Both the position numbers and the translations under genes were made by a program. From contig CAYOPZ010000037.1 of NCBI GenBank assembly GCA_964406005.1, positions 1 through 31,424 on the forward strand: a stretch of DNA of 31,424 bases. The letters run 5' to 3'. The notes beneath the pieces are model-generated. The model searched no databases, had not been told where the DNA came from, and saw only the letters and a list, made by a program, of their open reading frames with translations. The stretch's first letter is position 1. Every line of letters begins with the position of its first letter. Below, in pieces: positions 7,908 to 16,834 of this stretch. The stretch is from CAYOPZ01 sp964406005 (lineage in GTDB: Bacteria > Bacteroidota > Bacteroidia > Bacteroidales > SM23-62).

Positions 7908-9149
7908 ATGGACCCTAAGAAACCTACGATGATATCCATCCTTCTGGGCATGGTCTTTATGGCATGCCTTCTGAGCTGTAACCGTACAGGGGTAAACAGC
8001 ACAGGCGATACATATGTGGTAATGCTTTCCATGGACGGTTTCCGCTGGGATTATGCCCAAATGTACGATACGCCCAATCTGGACAAGCTGGAAGAAAGGG
8101 GGACAAAAGCCGTTTCGCTCATACCCAGCTTTCCGACAAAAACATTTCCGAACCATTATACCATTGCAACGGGCCTGTATCCCGACCACCACGGCATTGT
8201 TCTCAACAGTTTCTATGACCCGGGGATGAATGCATATTACAGCCTGTACGACAGGGAATCCGTTCAAAACGGAGCGTTTTACGGCGGAGAACCCATATGG
8301 GTCACCGCTGAAAAACAGGGCGTACGGACCGCCAGTTATTTCTGGGTGGGATCCGAGGCCCCGGTGGAGGGCATCCGGCCATCCATCTGGAAAGAATATA
8401 ACCAGAATGTCCCGTTTGAAGCAAGGGTGGACTCTGTTATTGCCTGGCTCCGGCTTCCGGAAGACCTCCGGCCGAGACTGATTACCTTCTATTTTCACGA
8501 ACCTGACAGCAAAGGTCATCGCTCAGGGCCCGGCGGTCCGGAACTGGGCAGGACCATCGAATACCTTGACAGCCTGGTGGGTGACCTGGCAACCCGGCTT
8601 GACAAGCTGGAAATTGCCGACAGAATAGATCTCATTGTGACCTCCGACCACGGAATGGGTCCCGCATCTCCTTCCCGCTATACGGATCTTGCAGACTATT
8701 TAAAACCCGGGTGGATTGATGTCATACAGGGTTACAATCCCAATTACGTTGTCATGGCCGCCGATGGGTTTTATGATTCCATCCTGACTCAACTTGACAA
8801 AATCCCACATGTTTCCGGATGGATTTCGGACAGTCTGCCCCAGCGACTTGCATATGGAAGCAACCCGCGGACACTTGATTTTGTATTCCTGGCTGACAGC
8901 GCGTGGAGCGTTGGCTGGCAGGAAAATGCCGATACTTCGACCTACGGTGCGCACGGGTATGACAATATGAACAGGGATATGCATACCATTTTCTATGCTG
9001 CCGGACCTGATTTTAAAGCCGGGTATTCGCAACCTTCATTTCAGAACATACACATATACCCGCTTCTGGCCCACATTCTGGAACTCGTACCGGCAGACAC
9101 GGACGGGGATCTTGAACAGGTAAAATCCATGCTCCGGGATGTTAAATAA
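7908..9149 (+). CDS. ENPP-type nucleotide pyrophosphatase/phosphodiesterase lipoprotein
   Basis: 413 aa, alkaline-phosphatase superfamily. The signal ends in ACLLSC, so Cys24 is probably lipidated. The two-metal site of the ENPP family is complete: Asp43 (SMDGFRWDY), the nucleophile Thr79 (PTKTFPNHYT), Asp and His in EPDSKGH, the SDHGM pair, and the last His in GAHGYDN. NPP enzymes cleave phosphodiester or pyrophosphate bonds of nucleotides or lipids, and the substrate here is undetermined. Length is usual for bacterial NPPs. An out-of-frame ATG at 7888 is not used. The nearest genes give no pathway clue, but a surface or periplasmic scavenging role fits. Confidence 0.9.
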   Translation: MDPKKPTMISILLGMVFMACLLSCNRTGVNSTGDTYVVMLSMDGFRWDYAQMYDTPNLDKLEERGTKAVSLIPSFPTKTFPNHYTIATGLYPDHHGIVLNSFYDPGMNAYYSLYDRESVQNGAFYGGEPIWVTAEKQGVRTASYFWVGSEAPVEGIRPSIWKEYNQNVPFEARVDSVIAWLRLPEDLRPRLITFYFHEPDSKGHRSGPGGPELGRTIEYLDSLVGDLATRLDKLEIADRIDLIVTSDHGMGPASPSRYTDLADYLKPGWIDVIQGYNPNYVVMAADGFYDSILTQLDKIPHVSGWISDSLPQRLAYGSNPRTLDFVFLADSAWSVGWQENADTSTYGAHGYDNMNRDMHTIFYAAGPDFKAGYSQPSFQNIHIYPLLAHILELVPADTDGDLEQVKSMLRDVK

Positions 9150-9288
9150 TTGATAAAGACGCCTGAAATAAGAAGAAAATCCCTTCCTTATACTAATTTC
9201 AGCTCCAAATGGCAACAAAAAATCTTCATATACAGGATGGAGTTAATAACATACTGATAACATGAAATTTAAAATAAACATTCTTCAT

Positions 9289-9873
9289 ATGAAAAAACTG
9301 ACATCATTATGCATGGCTGCCATGTTCGCAATGGCAACCTATGCCGTTGAACCCGTTAAGAAAGGGGAAAAGGTTCCGGATTTCACAGCCACGGACGAGA
9401 ATGGTGAAACCTGGAAACTGTCCGATCAAAGGGCAGATTATCTGGTAATTTATTTTTACCCTGCTGCATTTACCGGTGGTTGTACAGCGGAGGCCTGCAG
9501 CTACAGGGACAATAATCCCAATTTCAATATACTCAATGCAGAAGTGATTGGAATCAGTGGCGATGAGCAGGAAAACCTTATGAAATTCAAGGAACATAAT
9601 AACCTGAATTTTAAATTATTATCTGATCCCGACGGTAAAATCGCCGAGATATTCGGTGTTCCCACAGGGGAAGGCAGCACAATTGAAATGGAAGTGGACG
9701 GGACACTCCTTCAGCTTACACGAGGCGTTACTGCTTCCAGGTGGACATTCGTGATCGATGCGAACGGAAAGCTCATTTATAAGGATGACAGCGTGAATCC
9801 GGCCTCGGATTCCGAATCGGTCCTGAAGTTCATCACAACGGATCAGAGCCGTAAATCCTGCAGAACGAATTGA
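9289..9873 (+). CDS. Exported BCP/AhpC-type peroxiredoxin
   Basis: 194 aa from the ATG at 9289. An upstream in-frame ATG at 9262 would add nine residues, but only from 9289 does a clean signal peptide begin (MKKLTSLCMAAMFAMATYA). The thioredoxin-like fold carries the peroxidatic motif FTGGCTAEAC, with Cys65 as attacking and Cys70 as resolving residue. That five-residue spacing is typical of bacterioferritin-comigratory-type peroxiredoxins (usually TPGCT). RWTFVIDANGKL near the end matches the family. It would reduce peroxides in the periplasm, where its electron donor is unknown. It converges with the LysM gene across a 29-nt gap with no obvious terminator. Confidence 0.85.
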   Translation: MKKLTSLCMAAMFAMATYAVEPVKKGEKVPDFTATDENGETWKLSDQRADYLVIYFYPAAFTGGCTAEACSYRDNNPNFNILNAEVIGISGDEQENLMKFKEHNNLNFKLLSDPDGKIAEIFGVPTGEGSTIEMEVDGTLLQLTRGVTASRWTFVIDANGKLIYKDDSVNPASDSESVLKFITTDQSRKSCRTN

Positions 9874-9902
9874 GCGGATTGTTATATTGGCAGCGGTAAG
9901 GA

Positions 9903-11933
9903 TCACTCACCCCTGAAAAGACGGAAATACCTCCTGTACCTGTACTGATTCGGGCGGTCTTCCAGTTCGATCTTATCAATGTTCAGATCCGGATGATACC
10001 GGACAATGGAGATATATGAATTCACATGCCCTCCGAAATCGTTGATTCTCTGTAATTTATATGGTCCGAGAAGGGGATGGGATTCCATGTCTTCCGCATA
10101 GTAGATCAGGCTCTTTCCATACTCCGAAAAGGCAGAAACAAAATTATACATGATGTCGAATCCGTAAACGCTCAGGTTATATCCCCTGGGTCTTACCTTA
10201 TACGGTTCTGTTCCGTAAACATCCCTGAACCTGGTGATGAAATTCATAAGCCGGGGATCTTTGTAATCCATATAAAAGGAAGTATAATAACTGGTGTTCA
10301 GATCATGAAAATACTCCAGGTCAATGTTTCTGAAGCTGCTCCACTGGGGCATTCCGGAAACCTCAATGTCAAAATCTCCGAGCAGATAATACAGCGGACT
10401 GATAACGGTACTAACATAGGCTTCATTATCTGAGGGAATAATGACCAGGTTTTCTTCTTCCTGGTTGAGTACCTGGCTCATATCCCTGGTCACACTGTCA
10501 TTGAAGATCACATCTTTGAAAATCACATCGGCCAGGTCGGCTTTCTCTGAAATTCTGCGGTATATCTCATTCTTGAGAAATTCAATTTTCCGGGATTCAA
10601 GGCTGTCGCCGGAATGAACAAGGATCAGGGTTTTTTCATAATTGTCCGACAGGTACTCTGCCCAGCTCCTGAACTCGATCTCATAGTAAGGCGTCATCTG
10701 AATGACATAGGGGTTGTATTTTACGATCTGTTCATCGGTTGTAAAGGGGGCAATAAGAGGAATGTGCTTTTCCCGTGCAAATTCAGCCACCACTTCCAGG
10801 TTCCAGAAATTCACCGGACCGATGAACAGATCCATATCTTCCATTCCCCTTTGCGCCAGGATCTCTCTTGTTCTCCGCCTGCTGCGGTCCGTATCGTAGA
10901 CAAACAGGGTGACCGGAATTCCCTCTTTCCGGAGTGAGTCAAGGGCGATCAATATGCCCTGGTAAAATTCGAAATAGGGTACGAGCCTCGGGTCCACAGT
11001 CATTCTTTCTTCTTCTTCACCCTCAGGAATCAATGCTTCTTCTTCCCCCTCCGATTCTTCCTGCATAACCGTATCCCGGATCTCTTCCCTGTGCAATTCC
11101 AACGGAAGCAGGATGGCTACCCTGATGGAACCCGGCACCGGCTGCGGTCTGATCTTCCCGGTATCGATTTCCGACCAGAACGGTACCCCGACAGTGTCCG
11201 CGGACCGGTAAGTGGAATCCCATGCAAGAGTATCCTTAAGGAATTCATTGACACCCGCCTGTTGAAATTGAATGGTATCTGCAGGTCTCGGTATCTTGAT
11301 GTACCGGTCATATTTCAACTCTCCCCACCTGAGCTCGGGATTCAATTCCTTGATCTGCTCGATGCTGACATTGTACAGTCTGGACAATCTGTACAGTGTT
11401 TGCCCCTGGTTCACGTAATGGTAAATAAAGTCTTCCACACCAAATCCCTGCTCCCCGGGTTCCTTTCGCCTGGGAATCTTAATTTTATGGCCGATCTGAA
11501 GTTCCGAGTAATCCACCCCGGGATTCAGGTTCTCAATCTCGATGACATCAATGCCATATTTGCGTGACAGAAAGGAAAGGGTTTCGCCCGGTCTGATCTC
11601 ATGGTAGAAATAATCTGCAGTATCCCTTGACTCCAGGGATTCGTTAACAACGGGTTCCGCGGGGATCTTAAGCACCATGCCCACCCGCAGTCCTGCCATG
11701 ACATCAGGATTCTCCGAAACGATGACCTTGCGGGTTACATTGTATGCTTCACATATTCCGTCGAGGGATTCCCGCTCCTTTACGACATGTATATAATAAA
11801 CCTGGCCTGAAAGAATGACCTTGTTCTCAGAGCGGTGTACCTGAAACTCCGGTTCCTGGGGAAAAACAGTCAGTATGCAGCCCGTATGAAGTACGGCAAA
11901 ACAAACCACATGATATGAGACCCTGCGCATCAT
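9903..11933 (-). CDS. LysM x3 plus periplasmic-binding-like fusion protein
   Basis: 676 aa. An N-terminal signal sequence ends near VFPQ. Three LysM domains follow at about 46-91, 109-154 and 170-215, each closing with a LKIP/IKIP motif, so the protein should bind peptidoglycan. From about 268 to the end it resembles a type-1 periplasmic binding protein of the branched-chain amino-acid receptor class (SIRVAILLPLEL, then DLFIGPVNFWNLEVVAEFA and IPLIAPFTTDEQIV), with a very acidic insert at about 290-312. This fusion recurs in Bacteroidota and its ligand is unknown. The start codon overlaps the purC stop in an ATGA (11930-11933), implying translational coupling. Confidence 0.85.
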   Translation of the reverse strand: MMRRVSYHVVCFAVLHTGCILTVFPQEPEFQVHRSENKVILSGQVYYIHVVKERESLDGICEAYNVTRKVIVSENPDVMAGLRVGMVLKIPAEPVVNESLESRDTADYFYHEIRPGETLSFLSRKYGIDVIEIENLNPGVDYSELQIGHKIKIPRRKEPGEQGFGVEDFIYHYVNQGQTLYRLSRLYNVSIEQIKELNPELRWGELKYDRYIKIPRPADTIQFQQAGVNEFLKDTLAWDSTYRSADTVGVPFWSEIDTGKIRPQPVPGSIRVAILLPLELHREEIRDTVMQEESEGEEEALIPEGEEEERMTVDPRLVPYFEFYQGILIALDSLRKEGIPVTLFVYDTDRSRRRTREILAQRGMEDMDLFIGPVNFWNLEVVAEFAREKHIPLIAPFTTDEQIVKYNPYVIQMTPYYEIEFRSWAEYLSDNYEKTLILVHSGDSLESRKIEFLKNEIYRRISEKADLADVIFKDVIFNDSVTRDMSQVLNQEEENLVIIPSDNEAYVSTVISPLYYLLGDFDIEVSGMPQWSSFRNIDLEYFHDLNTSYYTSFYMDYKDPRLMNFITRFRDVYGTEPYKVRPRGYNLSVYGFDIMYNFVSAFSEYGKSLIYYAEDMESHPLLGPYKLQRINDFGGHVNSYISIVRYHPDLNIDKIELEDRPNQYRYRRYFRLFRGE

Positions 11934-12877
11934 ACAGACCCGAGAAACCGGTTTACATTGTCCTCGATTCTTTTCATTATATCCGTATAATCACCTCTCA
12001 CAAAGTTTTCTCCCGTTATTTTCTCATACAGTTCGATATACCTGTCGGTGACTTCCTGCACGAATGAATCCGGCATCTCCGGCACCACCTGTCCCTCAAG
12101 TCCCTGAAAATCATGATCCATCAGCCATTCCCTTACAAACTCCTTCGAAAGTTGTTTCTGTCCCGTTCCCTTTACCTGTCTTTCTTCATATCCGTCAGCA
12201 TAGAAATAACGTGAGGAATCGGGGGTGTGTATCTCATCTATCAGGTATATCTTTTCGTCTTTCTTCCCGAATTCGTATTTCGTATCAACAAGAATCAGGC
12301 CTTTCTCTGCGGCCATCTCCGTTCCCTTCCGGTACAGCCTACAGGTGTATTCTTCCATCTTCCTGTAATCTTCCTCCCCGACAATCCCTCTGCCAATGAT
12401 CTTCTCCCTGGATATGTCCTCGTCATGGCCCTCTTCCGCCTTGGTGGCCGGTGTTATGATGGGTTCGGGAAACCTGTCGTGCTCTTTCATCCCGTCAGGC
12501 ATGGGAACACCGCTGAGGGTACGTTTTCCGGCTTTATACTCACGCCAGGCATGCCCGGTCAGATAGCCGCGGATCACCATTTCAACTTTCATCGGTTCGG
12601 CAAACCGGCCTACCATTACGTTGGGATCGGGGCATGCGATTTTCCAGTTCGGAACAATATCTGTAGTGGCGTCCAGGAATTTATCGGCAATCTGGTTCAG
12701 TACCTGCCCCTTGTACGGGATACCACGGGGCTGCACGACATCGAATGCAGAGATGCGGTCGGAAACGATCATTACAAGATACCGGTCATCGATGTTATAC
12801 ACATCCCTGACCTTGCCGTGATACAGACTTTTCAGGCCGGGAAAACCATAATTGGTTTCTTTGATAGCTTCTTCCAT
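11930..12877 (-). CDS. purC: Phosphoribosylaminoimidazole-succinocarboxamide synthase
   Basis: 315 aa, longer than the roughly 240-aa E. coli enzyme but normal for the ADE1-like branch found in Bacteroidota. It makes SAICAR from CAIR, aspartate and ATP in purine synthesis. Visible family motifs are LYHGKVRDVYNI near the start, the SDRISAFDVV segment, EMVIRGYLTGHAWREY, and the TKAEEGHDEDIS region. It lies 51 nt behind phoH, and its stop overlaps the LysM gene start. No other purine gene is nearby. Confidence 0.95.
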   Translation of the reverse strand: MEEAIKETNYGFPGLKSLYHGKVRDVYNIDDRYLVMIVSDRISAFDVVQPRGIPYKGQVLNQIADKFLDATTDIVPNWKIACPDPNVMVGRFAEPMKVEMVIRGYLTGHAWREYKAGKRTLSGVPMPDGMKEHDRFPEPIITPATKAEEGHDEDISREKIIGRGIVGEEDYRKMEEYTCRLYRKGTEMAAEKGLILVDTKYEFGKKDEKIYLIDEIHTPDSSRYFYADGYEERQVKGTGQKQLSKEFVREWLMDHDFQGLEGQVVPEMPDSFVQEVTDRYIELYEKITGENFVRGDYTDIMKRIEDNVNRFLGSV

Positions 12878-12928
12878 TTTATTAAGTAATGTATTTGATT
12901 ATGAAATATTTCAGTATGAAAGGTTCGT

Positions 12929-13888
12929 TTATCCTGATGTTTTTCCGCGGCTTTCTTTATACGCATCGACAATGTATTTCACCAGCCTGTGCCTGATGAT
13001 ATCCCTTGAGTCAAAATAAACGAGAGATATGCCCTCGATGGTCTTCAGAAGGTCGACCGTTTTCAACAAACCCGAATCTTTCTTATCCGGCAGGTCGATC
13101 TGGGTAATGTCACCGGTTACAATGAATTTCGCATTTTTCCCCATTCTCGTCAGAAACATTTTCAACTGGTTCACGGTAGCATTCTGGGCTTCATCAAGAA
13201 TAACAAATGCATTGTCAAGTGTTCGTCCCCGCATGAAAGCCAGCGGAGCGATCTGTATGGTAGTATCCTCCAGGAAGTCTCTCAGTTTCTTCGACGGAAT
13301 CATATCATTCAATGCGTCGTACAGGGGCTGCATGTAAGGGTCCAGTTTTTCCTTATAATCACCGGGAAGGAATCCCAGTCTTTCCCCGGCTTCCACTGCC
13401 GGCCTGGTAAGTATGATCCGTTTTACCTGCCTGTGCTTTAATGCCCTTACAGCCAGGGCAATGGCAGTATATGTCTTTCCTGTGCCTGCAGGCCCGATTG
13501 CAAATATAAGGTCATCCTCCTCACATTGTTTTACAAGTTCTTTCTGATTCACCGTTCTGGCCCTGATGGGATTCCCGCTTTCTCCATACAGAAGGACATT
13601 TCCCGCGGACATGTTGTTCTCCAGAATCTCTTTTCCGTTTCCCGTCAACAGTTCTTTCACATGCTGCTCCTGCGGATCATCGGTTCGCTGCAGATAATCT
13701 ATCAACTGGTTCAGGGTTTCTTCAAACTGAACGATCTCTTTTTCCACACCTTTGACAATCAGTTCGCTGCCCCTTGAAATAATCTTTAAATTTGGAAAAT
13801 TTGTCCTGATCGCATTAAACCTGTTATTGTTTATGCCAAACAATTTTACCGGGTCCACACCTTCCAAATATATTTTCTTCTCGATCAT
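12929..13888 (-). CDS. phoH: PhoH family ATPase
   Basis: 319 aa. Residues 1-70 form a small KH-like N-terminal part (IISRGSELIVKG). The P-loop ATPase has Walker A GPAGTGKT at 132-139 and Walker B FVILDEAQN at 228-236, with the PhoH hallmarks TRPAVEAGERLGFLPGD and FVTGDITQIDLP-like IVTGDITQIDLP. PhoH (YbeZ-like) proteins are cytoplasmic and tied to RNA metabolism, often near ybeY, which is not in this window. It is divergent from the SAM hydrolase and probably heads the phoH-purC-LysM unit. Confidence 0.93.
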   Translation of the reverse strand: MIEKKIYLEGVDPVKLFGINNNRFNAIRTNFPNLKIISRGSELIVKGVEKEIVQFEETLNQLIDYLQRTDDPQEQHVKELLTGNGKEILENNMSAGNVLLYGESGNPIRARTVNQKELVKQCEEDDLIFAIGPAGTGKTYTAIALAVRALKHRQVKRIILTRPAVEAGERLGFLPGDYKEKLDPYMQPLYDALNDMIPSKKLRDFLEDTTIQIAPLAFMRGRTLDNAFVILDEAQNATVNQLKMFLTRMGKNAKFIVTGDITQIDLPDKKDSGLLKTVDLLKTIEGISLVYFDSRDIIRHRLVKYIVDAYKESRGKTSG

Positions 13889-13908
13889 TCAGTATGCATA
13901 ATATTGAT

Positions 13909-13916
13909 TACTTTTG
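13909..13916 (+). promoter_or_regulatory. Candidate -7 box for the SAM hydrolase/mazG pair
   Basis: TACTTTTG fits TAnnTTTG exactly, about 70 nt before the ATG at 13986. No convincing TTG is seen at the expected -33 distance, so confidence is limited. It overlaps the region holding the phoH promoter on the other strand. Confidence 0.3.
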
Positions 13917-13923
13917 GTCTTTA

Positions 13924-13953
13924 CAAATTAAACAGATTTTTCGCAGTTTTCAA
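13924..13953 (-). promoter_or_regulatory. Candidate promoter for phoH
   Basis: On the minus strand TTAATTTG (13924-13931) matches TAnnTTTG at seven of eight positions, with TTG (13951-13953) 19 nt upstream. The leader to the ATG at 13888 would be about 30 nt. Confidence 0.38.
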
Positions 13954-13985
13954 TAAATTATTCCATCTGTCATCAGAGTCCCGAA

Positions 13986-14774
13986 ATGACCATTGTCACT
14001 CTCACAACCGACTGGAATACAAATGATTACTATGTAGGGGCCATCAAAGGAAAGATCCTCAGCCAATGCTCCGGGGTCCAGGTTGTTGACATCTCTCATC
14101 AGGTACAGGCCTTTAACATCACCCAGGCTGCTTTTGTGCTGCGAAATTGCTTTTTCAACTTTCCGGCAGGAAGCATCCATATCATAGGTGTCAATACCGA
14201 AGGGGATGAAAAAATCCCCTTTCTGCTTGCCGAATACAAGAAACATTATTTCATCGGAGCAGATAATGGAGTATTTGGCCTGATGTTCAATGATGCACCT
14301 GACAGGATCATTCAGCTGAAATACCCTGGTGAAATGAAAAGCTTTACGAGTTTCAGTGTTTTTGCAGATACTGCCAGCAGGATCGCCAATGGGGAGAAAG
14401 CCGAATCCCTCGGAAAAACCGTCAGTGAATTCCAGAAATGGATACCCATACGTGCAGCCATTGACAAATCAGTGATTACGGGTACGGTCATCTACATAGA
14501 TTCTTTCCGGAATGCCATCACCAATATCACCAGGGACCTGTTTGACCGGGTAGGGTCAAACCGCCCGTTTGAAATTTATGTACAGAGCAATCACTATAAG
14601 ATCACCCGGATCAATACTTACTATAGTGAAACTGCAGCAGGGGAGATCCTGGCCCTGTTCAATTCCGTAGGGCTCCTGGAAATCGCGATCAATCAAGGTA
14701 ATGCTGCGGACCTTCTGAACCTGTCCACAAATTCCACGATCCGGGTGAAATTCCTGGAAAGCGGCAAGAAGTGA
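13986..14774 (+). CDS. SAM hydroxide adenosyltransferase (DUF62)
   Basis: 262 aa. The family hydrolyses S-adenosylmethionine to adenosine and methionine with an activated water. The N-terminal motif TLTTDWNTNDYYVGAIKG (Asp9) and VDISHQV (His38) correspond to the family TTDFG and DISH signatures. FPAGSIHIIGVNTEGD and GADNGVFG (89-98 region) match the next two conserved blocks. The C-terminal half forms the small domain with NAITNIT. The fluorinase-type chloride/fluoride loop is not evident, so plain hydrolysis is most likely. mazG follows after 27 nt, suggesting one transcript. Confidence 0.9.
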   Translation: MTIVTLTTDWNTNDYYVGAIKGKILSQCSGVQVVDISHQVQAFNITQAAFVLRNCFFNFPAGSIHIIGVNTEGDEKIPFLLAEYKKHYFIGADNGVFGLMFNDAPDRIIQLKYPGEMKSFTSFSVFADTASRIANGEKAESLGKTVSEFQKWIPIRAAIDKSVITGTVIYIDSFRNAITNITRDLFDRVGSNRPFEIYVQSNHYKITRINTYYSETAAGEILALFNSVGLLEIAINQGNAADLLNLSTNSTIRVKFLESGKK

Positions 14775-14801
14775 AAGACAAATGATTTAAACCAGCAAAG
14801 T

Positions 14802-15575
14802 ATGTACAGCATGGAGGAAAAATTACAGGCATTTGAGGAATTGCTCAATATCATGAAAAAATTACGGGTGGAATGTCCGTGGGACAGGAAACAGACAAAT
14901 GAATCACTCAGGAGTCTTACCATTGAAGAAACCTATGAACTGGCTGATGCCATCCTGGAAAAAGATCCTGAAAACATCAAGAAAGAACTGGGGGATCTGT
15001 TGCTGCATATTGTCTTTTATGCGCAGATCGGTTCTGAAACAGGAGATTACGACATCGGCGAAATCATCGCTTACCTGAATCAGAAACTCATCTACAGGCA
15101 TCCTCATATTTATGGCGACACCAAGGTAAGCGATGCAGACGATGTAAAAAAGAACTGGGAGGAATTGAAAATGCGGGAAGGCAGGACCGTCCTGGAAGGG
15201 GTACCTTCATCGCTTTCGGCCATGATTAAAGCCAGCCGCATACAGGAAAAGGTGCGTGCAGTAGGATTTGACTGGGATGATAAAAGCCAGATATGGGATA
15301 AAGTCAGGGAAGAACTGGCCGAACTGGAAACAGAGATTAAAAATGATGATGCAGACCGGGTTGAAGAAGAATTCGGGGATCTTTTTTTTTCCATGATCAA
15401 CGCGGCGAGACTTTACGGTGTGGATCCGGAGACGGCCCTTGAAAAAACCAATTTGAAATTCATCAAACGCTTCAAATACCTTGAATCCATTACCCTGGAA
15501 AAAGGGAAGAACCTGAAAGACATGAACCTCGACCAGATGAACGAGATATGGGACCGGGCCAAGGATTATGACTGA
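14802..15575 (+). CDS. mazG: Nucleoside triphosphate pyrophosphohydrolase MazG
   Basis: 257 aa with two MazG domains, the E. coli-like length. Domain 1 has CPWDRKQT (25-32), IEETYELADA (41-50, metal-binding glutamates) and ELGDLLLHIVF. Domain 2 repeats the pattern with VREELAELETEI and EEEFGDLFFSMINAARL. It hydrolyses NTPs or dNTPs to the monophosphate and pyrophosphate, with roles in pool cleaning and (p)ppGpp stress. ATG 14802 is used; ATG 14811 is an equally possible start three codons later. Its last 10 nt overlap the end of the convergent DUF5606 gene. Confidence 0.94.
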   Translation: MYSMEEKLQAFEELLNIMKKLRVECPWDRKQTNESLRSLTIEETYELADAILEKDPENIKKELGDLLLHIVFYAQIGSETGDYDIGEIIAYLNQKLIYRHPHIYGDTKVSDADDVKKNWEELKMREGRTVLEGVPSSLSAMIKASRIQEKVRAVGFDWDDKSQIWDKVREELAELETEIKNDDADRVEEEFGDLFFSMINAARLYGVDPETALEKTNLKFIKRFKYLESITLEKGKNLKDMNLDQMNEIWDRAKDYD

Positions 15576-16030
15576 TCCTTTTCAGATGTCTTTTTCACCT
15601 CCTTTTCAGGTTCCTCTGATTTCAGCATCTTGTATTTATGCAGCAGGTTGTACCAGTTCAGAACCTTCCTGATATCCGAAACATACACCCTGTCCCTGTC
15701 ATACTCAGGTATTACGGCAGAAAAATAATCCTTCAGGTCACCGGGATCCGACTTATGCGATATGGCTTCCGCGCCGTTCTCATATTTATGTATCCTTGAA
15801 AAAACCTCTTCAAGTTTTATGTCCTCTTCCTCTGAAAAAATGACTATGTCCTCCAGGGCATTGACCTTCATGGTTGTAAAAGTCTGCATACGCTTGCCGG
15901 TTTCTATGGATTCAACAATGATCCCGTTCCTGCCCTGCGATACAAACCTGAACAGGCCCCCCTGTCCGCTGATCGCCATGATATCCTTGAGATAACTGTC
16001 TTCTTCTTTTGCTTCTTTTTTCCCGGCCAT
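15566..16030 (-). CDS. DUF5606 domain protein
   Basis: 154 aa, soluble, no signal peptide. The segment LKDIMAISGQGGLFRFVSQGRNGIIVESI is the recognisable start of DUF5606, a family largely confined to Bacteroidota. The C-terminus is a lysine/glutamate-rich tail. The fold suggests a small beta-barrel domain followed by helices. No function is known. It is the last gene of the nusB unit, 20 nt after the DnaJ gene, and overlaps the 3' end of mazG on the other strand by 10 nt. Confidence 0.85.
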   Translation of the reverse strand: MAGKKEAKEEDSYLKDIMAISGQGGLFRFVSQGRNGIIVESIETGKRMQTFTTMKVNALEDIVIFSEEEDIKLEEVFSRIHKYENGAEAISHKSDPGDLKDYFSAVIPEYDRDRVYVSDIRKVLNWYNLLHKYKMLKSEEPEKEVKKTSEKDQS

Positions 16031-16050
16031 TGTTTATTTGAATAGTTGAT

Positions 16051-16767
16051 TTAATTCATTCCCCGTTCCTTTTTAATCCTGTCGTATGCATCCTGCACCT
16101 TTCTGAATTTTTCACCGGCGGCTTTCCGGATCTCCTCTCCCAGGTAAGCCACCTTGTCGGGATGATACTTATTTGCCATTCTGCGATATGCTTTTTTCAC
16201 CTCATCATCATTGGCGGATGCTTCAATTTCAAGGATTTTATATGCGGAATCCGTATCGTCAATAAACATCGATTTAATGGATCCGAGTTCCTTCGCACCG
16301 ATACCCAAATGGCCTGCGATCTGTTCGATCACCCTTATTTCCTCCGGATGCACCCTCCCGTCTGCCTGCGAAACGCCGAACAGAAAATGAAGGAGTTGAA
16401 GCCTGGATGCATGATCCAGCCTGCCTCTGATCTGGACGGATACATCGCGCAACGGAATCGACTGTTTTAACAGGTCTCTGAGGTAGAGCATGGCTTCCTG
16501 CGATGCAGCCGGTCCGAAACTCTGGCTGAAATAACGTTTCACATATTCCAGTTCCGATTTAACTACCCTTCCGTCCGCCTTCATGACAGCAGCCACCAGC
16601 ACCAGCAGGCTCATGGTAAAATCTCCATGAGTTGTTCCCGTGAAGACCCTCTGCTCAACGTCGGATCGGTCAAACATGGATCCCACGACAAAACCCAGTA
16701 CTCCTCCCAGTGGCCCCAGCAGGGCCCAACCGAGGCCCCCTCCTATCCACTTGCCATATTTCGCCAT
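16051..16767 (-). CDS. TerB/DjlA-like protein with C-terminal J domain
   Basis: 238 aa. A glycine-rich hydrophobic N-terminus (WIGGGLGWALLGPLGGVLGFVVG, here cited as two parts around residue 20) may insert in the membrane. A TerB-like helical domain covers about 45-165, with KADGRVVKSE and QADGRVHPEE as its paired acidic motifs. A J domain covers about 175-236 with the essential HPD at 202-204. The order matches DjlA co-chaperones, which stimulate DnaK. It follows coaE by 67 nt within the nusB unit. Confidence 0.88.
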   Translation of the reverse strand: MAKYGKWIGGGLGWALLGPLGGVLGFVVGSMFDRSDVEQRVFTGTTHGDFTMSLLVLVAAVMKADGRVVKSELEYVKRYFSQSFGPAASQEAMLYLRDLLKQSIPLRDVSVQIRGRLDHASRLQLLHFLFGVSQADGRVHPEEIRVIEQIAGHLGIGAKELGSIKSMFIDDTDSAYKILEIEASANDDEVKKAYRRMANKYHPDKVAYLGEEIRKAAGEKFRKVQDAYDRIKKERGMN

Positions 16768-16834
16768 ACCTCCATTTTTCAGTTTTCCAAATATAACAAT
16801 CCTTTGATAAGCATCGAAATATCAATTTCTCAAT

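Noticed and set aside
13986..15575. Halogenase/fluorinase gene from the DUF62-related family
   Set aside because: The protein has the hydrolase TTD and DISH pattern, and I see no insertion or neighbours typical of organofluorine or chlorinase clusters.
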